From: JAWVZB01 sp033722375
GTDB lineage: Bacteria; Actinomycetota; Nitriliruptoria; Nitriliruptorales; Nitriliruptoraceae
Assembly: GCA_033722375.1 (NCBI GenBank)
Contig: JAWVZB010000144.1
Coordinates: 1-6,396 of the forward strand
Reading direction: 5' to 3'
Length of the DNA: 6,396 nt
A program made the position numbers and the translations under genes. How positions within the stretch are numbered: the stretch's first letter is position 1; each line of letters starts with the position of its first letter. Positions 1-4,767 of the stretch are shown piece after piece. The notes under the pieces are model-generated. The model was given only the letters and a program-made list of their open reading frames with translations, did no database searches and had not been told where the DNA came from.

Positions 1-495
1 CTCGAAGCCCTCGAGGCCGAGCCCGGCCAGCGCCTCGGTGACGGCCAGCAGGGTCTCCGCGTCCGCCAGCTTGGAGTCGGACCCGACCGTGTCCACGTCA
101 CACTGGATGAACTCGCGGAAGCGGCCCTTCTGTGGCCGGTCCGCACGCCACACCGGCGCGATGTGGTAGCGCTTGAAGGGCTCCCCGAGCTCGCCGCCGT
201 ACCGGGCGACGTAGCGGGCCATCGGGACGGTGAGGTCGTAGCGGAGCGCCAGGTCCGCCTCGCCGGTGTCCTCGTGCTCCCCACGCCGCAGGATCTTGAA
301 GATGAGCTGGTCGCCCTCCTCGCCGTACTTCCCGAGCAGCACCTCGAGTCGCTCGAAGGCGGGCGTGTCGATCGGGGCGAAGCCGTACCGCTCGAAGACC
401 TCTCGGATGGTGGCGAGGGTGCGGTCGCGACGTGCGACCTCGTCAGGCAGGAGATCGCGTGTCCCGGATGCCGGGTTGGTGTCGATGTTGGCCAC
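1..495 (-). CDS. hisS: Histidyl-tRNA synthetase, N-terminal part (runs off the left edge)
   Basis: This class II aminoacyl-tRNA synthetase attaches histidine to tRNA-His in the cytoplasm. The visible 165 residues are the start of the catalytic domain; the histidine-A motif, the rest of the active site and the anticodon-binding domain lie outside the window. Visible marks are the N-terminal SGTRDLLPDE (residues 10-19), motif 1 around the proline at 45, the histidine-binding loop LRYDLTVP (84-91), and motif 2 KRYHIAPVWRADRPQKGRFR (108-127) with its ATP-contacting arginine at 117, followed by EFIQCDVDTVG. The LRYDLTVP loop replaces the LRPEGT form of E. coli and mycobacterial HisRS. HisZ, the HisRS-like regulatory subunit of ATP phosphoribosyltransferase, is less likely because motif 2 and the QCDVD strand are intact. 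The GTG at 495 was chosen because it lies two bases after the upstream stop. It has no clear Shine-Dalgarno sequence, which suggests translational coupling. Confidence 0.93.
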   Translation of the reverse strand, partial: MANIDTNPASGTRDLLPDEVARRDRTLATIREVFERYGFAPIDTPAFERLEVLLGKYGEEGDQLIFKILRRGEHEDTGEADLALRYDLTVPMARYVARYGGELGEPFKRYHIAPVWRADRPQKGRFREFIQCDVDTVGSDSKLADAETLLAVTEALAGLGLEGFE

Positions 496-497
496 GA

Positions 498-1241
498 TCA
501 GACCGCGTGCCGCTGCCGGGCCTCGGCCAGGAACGGGTTGGTAGCGCGCTCACGGCCGACCGTCGTGTCGGGGCCGTGCCCCGAGAGGATCACCGTGTCG
601 TCCTGGAGCGGCAGGACCGTATCCGCCAACGAGCGCAGGATCGCCTCGGTGGAGCCCCGCGGGAAGTCGGTTCGACCGATCGAACCGGCGAAGATCAGGT
701 CCCCGGAGAACAGCATCTCGTCGGTCGCTGTCGGCTCGCCCAGGGCGAAGCTCACGTCGGCTTCGGCCAGGTCGCGGCCGAGGAACGTGACGTGCCCCGG
801 TGTGTGGCCCGGGTTGTGCTCGACGCGGAAGCGCGTGTTGCCGAACTCGACCTCCATGCCGTCCGACAGGTCCTCGAGAACGTCGGTGGCGTTGTCCCAC
901 TCGAGTCCGAAGGTCTGTTGCAGGGCGCCGGGGGGCAAGCTCCCGAACCCGGCCCCGGGATCCTCCCACAGCCAGCGGTCGTCGGGGTGGAGGAACACGG
1001 GCACGTCGAGGTCCTTGGCGAGCTGTGGGGCGGCCCAGAAGTGGTCGAGGTGCCCGTGGGTGAGCAGGATCGCCTCGCAGGTGACCCCGAGGTCGTCGAG
1101 GAGGCGCGGGACCTCTCGAGCGCCCGTCTCCCCCGGGTCGATCACCGCGCAGGTGGCCGCGTCCCGGTCGCCGACGACGTAGCAGTTCGTCTGCCAGCGA
1201 CCCAGTGGGACGCCGACGATGAACCGGTCGCGCGCAGTCAC
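498..1241 (-). CDS. Metallo-beta-lactamase-fold hydrolase, glyoxalase II-like (YcbL/Rv2581c type)
   Basis: This 247-residue soluble protein has a complete binuclear metal site of the glyoxalase II branch of the MBL fold. THGHLDH supplies H62, H64, D66 and H67. GHTPGH supplies H146, SGD supplies the bridging D181, and SGHGP supplies H222. The segment SIGRTDFP (187-194) and the end motif TTVGRERATNPF (226-237) are typical of the short YcbL-like group, which lacks the C-terminal substrate-binding helical domain of classical glyoxalase II. Family members hydrolyse thioesters such as S-lactoylglutathione; in actinobacteria the thiol may be mycothiol, but the substrate cannot be read from sequence. 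There is no signal peptide. The GTG start at 1241 is supported by AAGGA six bases upstream. The gene sits between rel and hisS, the place held by Rv2581c in mycobacteria, and its stop is two bases from the hisS start, so the two are probably co-translated. Confidence 0.92.
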   Translation of the reverse strand: MTARDRFIVGVPLGRWQTNCYVVGDRDAATCAVIDPGETGAREVPRLLDDLGVTCEAILLTHGHLDHFWAAPQLAKDLDVPVFLHPDDRWLWEDPGAGFGSLPPGALQQTFGLEWDNATDVLEDLSDGMEVEFGNTRFRVEHNPGHTPGHVTFLGRDLAEADVSFALGEPTATDEMLFSGDLIFAGSIGRTDFPRGSTEAILRSLADTVLPLQDDTVILSGHGPDTTVGRERATNPFLAEARQRHAV

Positions 1242-1247
1242 GGAGGA

Positions 1248-1252
1248 TCCTT
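1248..1252 (-). promoter_or_regulatory. Ribosome binding site of the MBL-fold hydrolase
   Basis: AAGGA lies six bases before the GTG at 1241 and fixes that start. On the transcript it forms the 3' arm of a possible small hairpin, UCCU-CCGA-AGGA (1248-1259 on the plus strand), which could partly mask the site. The stem is only four base pairs, so any regulatory role is speculative. Confidence 0.6.
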
Positions 1253-1268
1253 CGGAGGACGGGCGTCG

Positions 1269-1274
1269 AGGCTA
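1269..1274 (-). promoter_or_regulatory. Possible -10 hexamer in the rel-MBL spacer
   Basis: TAGCCT fits the actinobacterial TANNNT -10 pattern and would start a transcript about 20 bases before the GTG at 1241. No TTGAC-like -35 element is present at 16-18 bases upstream. Read-through from rel is the simpler explanation for expression of the downstream genes, so this is a weak call. Confidence 0.15.
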
Positions 1275-1285
1275 GCGGGCGTCCG

Positions 1286-1301
1286 ACACGCGGTTCCGTG
1301 T
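1286..1301 (-). other. Short inverted repeat just after the rel stop codon
   Basis: The transcript can fold ACACG-GAACCG-CGTGT, a five-base-pair stem with a six-base loop, beginning two bases after the rel TGA. No run of U follows, so it is not a canonical intrinsic terminator. It might slow 3' decay or attenuate read-through into the downstream genes, or it may be chance in GC-rich DNA. Confidence 0.3.
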
Positions 1302-1303
1302 GG

Positions 1304-3535
1304 TCAGGGGCTCCCGTTGCCGCTGTTGCCCTGCGGGACGACGCGGTAGGCGTCGAAGACCGACTCGACGCCCCGCACGGACTTCATCACGTAGTCGAGG
1401 TGGGTCGGATCGGCGAGCTCGAAGGAGAACCGCAGCACCGCGACCCGGTCCCGACGCGTGGTGACCTGCGCCCCGACGATGTTGATGTGGAGGTCGCCGA
1501 GCACCGCGGTGATGTCGCGCAACAGGTGCTTGCGGTCGAGCGCCTCGACCTGGATCGTGACGAGGAACGTCGCGTCCGAGTCCTCGCTCCACTGCACGTC
1601 GACGAACCGCTCGGGGTCCTTCTTCAGGTCCGCGACGTTGGTGCAGTCCTTGCGGTGGACGCTCACGCCCCGCCCCCGCGTGACGAACCCGACGATGTCG
1701 TCACCGGGCACCGGCGTGCAGCAGCGGGCGAGCTTGACGAGCATGCCGGAGTCACCCTCGACCTCCACACCGTCCGTGGCTTCGCGCCCGATCCGGATCG
1801 GGGCCGGCCGGACCTCCCGCTCGGGCTGCGGTTCCACCTCGGTGCCGCTGGACCGCTGCGACACCTGGGTCGCGACGTGGGTCGGGTTGACGTGCTTCTC
1901 ACCGACGGCACGGAACAGCGCGTCGAGATCCTTGTAGCTCATCTCCGAGGCCACCGCCTCGAGCTGGCCGGAGGCGACCGCACGGGTCAGACCGAACCCC
2001 TCCCTGCGGAGGGCACGTCGGATCGCGTTCCGTCCCCGCTCCTCGGCGTCCTCGCGCCGTTCGCGGTTGAAGTGAGCCCGGATCTTCGAGCGTGCCCGTT
2101 GCGATTCGGCGAACTTGAGCCAGTCCCGCGAGGGGCCCGCGTCCTCGGCCTTCGACGTGAGGATCTCGACCGTGTCGCCGTTGGTCAGCTCGTAGTCGAG
2201 GGGCACCAGGCGCTCGTTCACGCGCGCCCCGATACAGCGGTGGCCGACCTCGGTGTGCACCGCGTAGGCGAAGTCGACCGGCGTCGCGCCCGCCGGCAGC
2301 GCCTTCACGTCCCCCGCCGGGGTGAAGACGAACACCTCGTCCTCGTAGAGGTCGAGCTTGAGCGCGTCGAGGTAGTCGCCCGGCTCGTCGACCTCCTGCT
2401 GCCACTCGAGCATCTGCTCGATCCACTGGAGCTCGGTCTCGGAGCCCTTGCGGCTGGACTCCTTGTACTTCCAGTGCGCCGCGACCCCGTACTCGGCGGT
2501 GTGGTGCATCGCCCGCGTCCGGATCTGGATCTCGAGCGGGCGGCCCCGGGGCCCGATCACCGAGGTGTGCAGCGACTGGTAGAGGTTGAACTTGGGCATC
2601 GCGATGTAGTCCTTGAAGCGGCCCGGTACGGGACGCCAGGCCGCGTGGATCTGCCCGAGCACCGCGTAGCAGTCGCGGACCGAAGCGACGATGATGCGGA
2701 TGCCGACCAGGTCGTAGATCTCGTCGAAGTCGAGGCCCCGGTGGACCATCTTTTCGTAGATCGAGTAGTAGTGCTTCGGCCGCCCGGTGATCTCGGCGCG
2801 GACCTTGACCTCGCGCAGCTTCTCCCGGATCTCCTCGATGACCTCCTCGATGTAGGCCTCGCGCTGCGGCTGGCGCTCGGTGACCATCGCGACGATCTCG
2901 TCGTAGCGCTTGGGGTGCAGGGTCTTGAACCCCGCGTCCTCGAGCCGCAGCTTGAACTGGTGCATCCCGAGGCGGTGTGCCAGCGGGGCGTAGATGTCGA
3001 GGGTCTCCTGGGCGATGCGCTCCTGCTTGTGCTCGGGCATGTGCTCGAGCGTCTCCATGTTGTGGACCCGGTCGGCGAGCTTGATCAGCAGCACCCGGAT
3101 GTCCTCGGCCATGGCCATGACCATCTTCCGCAGCGTCTCGGCCTGCTGTTCCTCCTTGGAGTCGACCTTGAGGCGGTCCAGCTTGGTGACCCCGTCCACG
3201 AGGTGGGCGACCTCCTCGCCGAAGTACTCGCTGATGTGGTCGTGGGAGGCCTCGGTGTCCTCGACGACGTCATGCAACAGGGCGGCAACGAGCGTGGAGG
3301 TGTCGAGGCCGAGGTCGGCCAGCTCGGTGGCGACCTCCACCGGATGGGTGATGTAGGGGTCCCCCGACTTGCGGTACTGACCCTCGTGGGCGGCACGGGC
3401 GTACTCGTAGGCCCGCACCACCTCACGGATGTCGACCTTCGGGCTCGACTCGCGGATGCGGGTCGCGAGGCCGCTCAGCTCCGCCGGCACGTCGCCCCGC
3501 TGCACCATCGGAAGGCGCGCGAGGACCCCCTTCAC
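1304..3535 (-). CDS. relA: Bifunctional (p)ppGpp synthetase/hydrolase, Rel (RelA/SpoT family)
   Basis: This long-form Rel protein transfers pyrophosphate from ATP to GDP or GTP and also hydrolyses the product. Counted from the GTG at 3535 it has 743 residues. The HD hydrolase domain is intact: H64, H88-D89, E92-D93, and LADRVHNM (153-160) with D155 and N159. The synthetase domain has GRPKHYYSIYEKM (251-263), the RFKD signature (306-309) found in bifunctional Rel rather than the EXDD of synthetase-only RelA, and EIQIRT (335-340). A TGS domain follows (about 399-461), then a helical region (about 470-560), the conserved-cysteine domain with C605, C606 and C631, and a C-terminal ACT domain (about 656-733). 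These C-terminal parts bind the ribosome and uncharged tRNA. The GTG at 3535 has no Shine-Dalgarno sequence. The frame is open back to 3658, and a CTG at 3595 preceded by GAGGGAG would add 20 residues, including a proline-rich stretch, giving 763. Confidence 0.97.
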   Translation of the reverse strand: MKGVLARLPMVQRGDVPAELSGLATRIRESSPKVDIREVVRAYEYARAAHEGQYRKSGDPYITHPVEVATELADLGLDTSTLVAALLHDVVEDTEASHDHISEYFGEEVAHLVDGVTKLDRLKVDSKEEQQAETLRKMVMAMAEDIRVLLIKLADRVHNMETLEHMPEHKQERIAQETLDIYAPLAHRLGMHQFKLRLEDAGFKTLHPKRYDEIVAMVTERQPQREAYIEEVIEEIREKLREVKVRAEITGRPKHYYSIYEKMVHRGLDFDEIYDLVGIRIIVASVRDCYAVLGQIHAAWRPVPGRFKDYIAMPKFNLYQSLHTSVIGPRGRPLEIQIRTRAMHHTAEYGVAAHWKYKESSRKGSETELQWIEQMLEWQQEVDEPGDYLDALKLDLYEDEVFVFTPAGDVKALPAGATPVDFAYAVHTEVGHRCIGARVNERLVPLDYELTNGDTVEILTSKAEDAGPSRDWLKFAESQRARSKIRAHFNRERREDAEERGRNAIRRALRREGFGLTRAVASGQLEAVASEMSYKDLDALFRAVGEKHVNPTHVATQVSQRSSGTEVEPQPEREVRPAPIRIGREATDGVEVEGDSGMLVKLARCCTPVPGDDIVGFVTRGRGVSVHRKDCTNVADLKKDPERFVDVQWSEDSDATFLVTIQVEALDRKHLLRDITAVLGDLHINIVGAQVTTRRDRVAVLRFSFELADPTHLDYVMKSVRGVESVFDAYRVVPQGNSGNGSP

Positions 3536-3600
3536 CCCGGAAGGACGGGGCGGTGGCGGGGCGGGGCCGACCTCCCGCTCGGACTCGGTTGCCAGCGCGG

Positions 3601-3607
3601 CTCCCTC
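3601..3607 (-). promoter_or_regulatory. Strong Shine-Dalgarno sequence upstream of rel, in front of an in-frame CTG
   Basis: GAGGGAG is a near-ideal Shine-Dalgarno sequence. The only start-like codon at a suitable distance is CTG (3595-3593), five bases downstream, in the rel frame with no stop between. The first residues after it would be ATESEREVGPAPPPPRPSG, leading into the conventional GTG start. The GTG at 3535 and the ATG at 3508 have no purine-rich stretch in front of them. This site therefore probably decides the true rel start. Confidence 0.5.
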
Positions 3608-3625
3608 GATCGGAAACGCGCGGCG

Positions 3626-3631
3626 ATGGTA
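3626..3631 (-). promoter_or_regulatory. Possible -10 element of a rel promoter
   Basis: TACCAT matches the TANNNT -10 pattern in very GC-rich surroundings. A transcript starting about seven bases downstream (near 3619) would have a leader of about 24 bases carrying GAGGGAG and reaching the CTG at 3595, which is a coherent layout. No recognisable -35 hexamer is present, so the call is tentative. Confidence 0.3.
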
Positions 3632-3651
3632 TCCGCCGGGTCCGTTCTGCC

Positions 3652-3665
3652 CGGGTGGTCACCCG
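3652..3665 (-). other. Short hairpin in the secF-rel spacer
   Basis: CGGGT-GACC-ACCCG forms a perfect five-base-pair, GC-rich stem with a four-base loop, about 40 bases past the secF stop. It lacks a U tract, so it is not a classic intrinsic terminator. It lies just upstream of the possible rel -10 element and could mark the transcriptional boundary between secDF and rel. Confidence 0.3.
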
Positions 3666-3705
3666 TGGCCGTGGGTCAGACGGCTGCGGCTCGTGCCAGC
3701 GCCCC

Positions 3706-4767
3706 TCAACGCTTCTTGCGCTTCTTCCGGCCGGGCCCGCGGACGTAGTCGGTCGTGATCGGGGCTTTGGCGGCGGTCGCGTCCTCGACCGTCTGTTCCT
3801 CGGGCTCCTCGCCGGCCTCGATGCGCTTCTGGACCTTCGTCTTCATCCGCTCGTACTCGGGCTCCTGCTCCTTCCACCAGGCGAGGAAGGGGCCGGCGAC
3901 GAACAGCGACGAGTACGCCCCGAGCGCCATCCCGATGAACAGCGCCAGCGCCAGGTCCTGCAGCGTCTCCGCCCCGAGCAGCTGCGAGCCGATGAACAGC
4001 AGCGCCCCGACCGGCAGCAGCGAGGTGAGCGAGGTGTTGATCGACCGCCACAGCACCTCGTTCATGGAGAGGTTGACCATCTCGCCATAGGTGCGACGGC
4101 CCGCACCGCCGATCCCGCGGGCGTTCTCCTTGACCCGGTCGAACACGACCACGGTGTCGTAGAGCGAGTAGCCGAGGATGGTGAGCAGTGCGATGACGGT
4201 CGCAGGACTGACGGTGAACCCGACGAGGCTGTAGATGCCGACCGTGATGAAGACGTCGTGGACCAGCGCGATCACGGCGGCGATCGCCATCTTGAACTCG
4301 AGTCGCAGCGAGATGTAGATCACGACCACGATCAGGAAGACGACCAGCGCCTCGAGGGCCTTGCGGCTGATGCGCTCGCCCCAGGTCGGACCGACGAAGC
4401 TGATCTCGACCTGTTCCTGGGTGGTACCGGTGACGTCGGCGAGTGCGGCGATCACCTGCTGGTCCGTCTCGCTGCCGGGCTCGATGGCGGCGGTGCGGAC
4501 CAGGACCCCCGTCGGCTCCCCCTCGTCGACGCGGATCTGGGCGGTCACGTCCTGCGCACCGGCCGCTTCGACCTCGTCACGCACCTGCTGGGAGGTGATG
4601 TCGCGCGTGACGTCCTCGACGAGGTAGGAGGAGCCGCCTTCGAAGTCGATCGAGAGGTTCAGGCCCTGGATCAGCAGCCCGAGGAGCGACAACAGCACCA
4701 GCCCACCGGAGACGTAGATCCACGTGCGGCGGCGGCCGACGAAGTCGAAGTGCGGGGTGGCCTTCAT
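3706..4767 (-). CDS. secF: Protein translocase subunit SecF
   Basis: SecF pairs with SecD in the cytoplasmic membrane. The complex uses the proton-motive force to help SecYEG release and pull exported proteins on the outer face. The 353 residues show the expected six-helix layout: helix 1 at about 16-36, an extracytoplasmic domain opening with SIDFEGG (39-45) and closing with VGPTWGE (125-131), then helices at about 137-155, 160-182, 187-210, 242-261 and 272-298. The hallmark GYSLYDTVVVFDRVKEN (199-215) is intact. The tail (about 300-353) is cytoplasmic and charged and ends in GRKKRKKR, which fits the positive-inside rule. The ATG overlaps the secD stop as ATGA, and AGGAGG lies six bases upstream, so translation is coupled and the two subunits are probably made in similar amounts. 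Confidence 0.97.
   Translation of the reverse strand: MKATPHFDFVGRRRTWIYVSGGLVLLSLLGLLIQGLNLSIDFEGGSSYLVEDVTRDITSQQVRDEVEAAGAQDVTAQIRVDEGEPTGVLVRTAAIEPGSETDQQVIAALADVTGTTQEQVEISFVGPTWGERISRKALEALVVFLIVVVIYISLRLEFKMAIAAVIALVHDVFITVGIYSLVGFTVSPATVIALLTILGYSLYDTVVVFDRVKENARGIGGAGRRTYGEMVNLSMNEVLWRSINTSLTSLLPVGALLFIGSQLLGAETLQDLALALFIGMALGAYSSLFVAGPFLAWWKEQEPEYERMKTKVQKRIEAGEEPEEQTVEDATAAKAPITTDYVRGPGRKKRKKR

Noticed and set aside
163..1349. Plus-strand open frames of about 300 codons opposite hisS and the MBL hydrolase
   Set aside because: They are shadows of the minus-strand genes, with no domain and no plausible ribosome site. The minus-strand frames carry the complete HisRS and HxHxDH motifs.
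1298..3748. An 816-codon open frame on the plus strand, antisense to rel
   Set aside because: It mirrors rel codon by codon. Its product is rich in V, L, D, R and H without any recognisable domain, as expected for the complement of a GC-rich gene. The minus-strand frame has every Rel motif intact.
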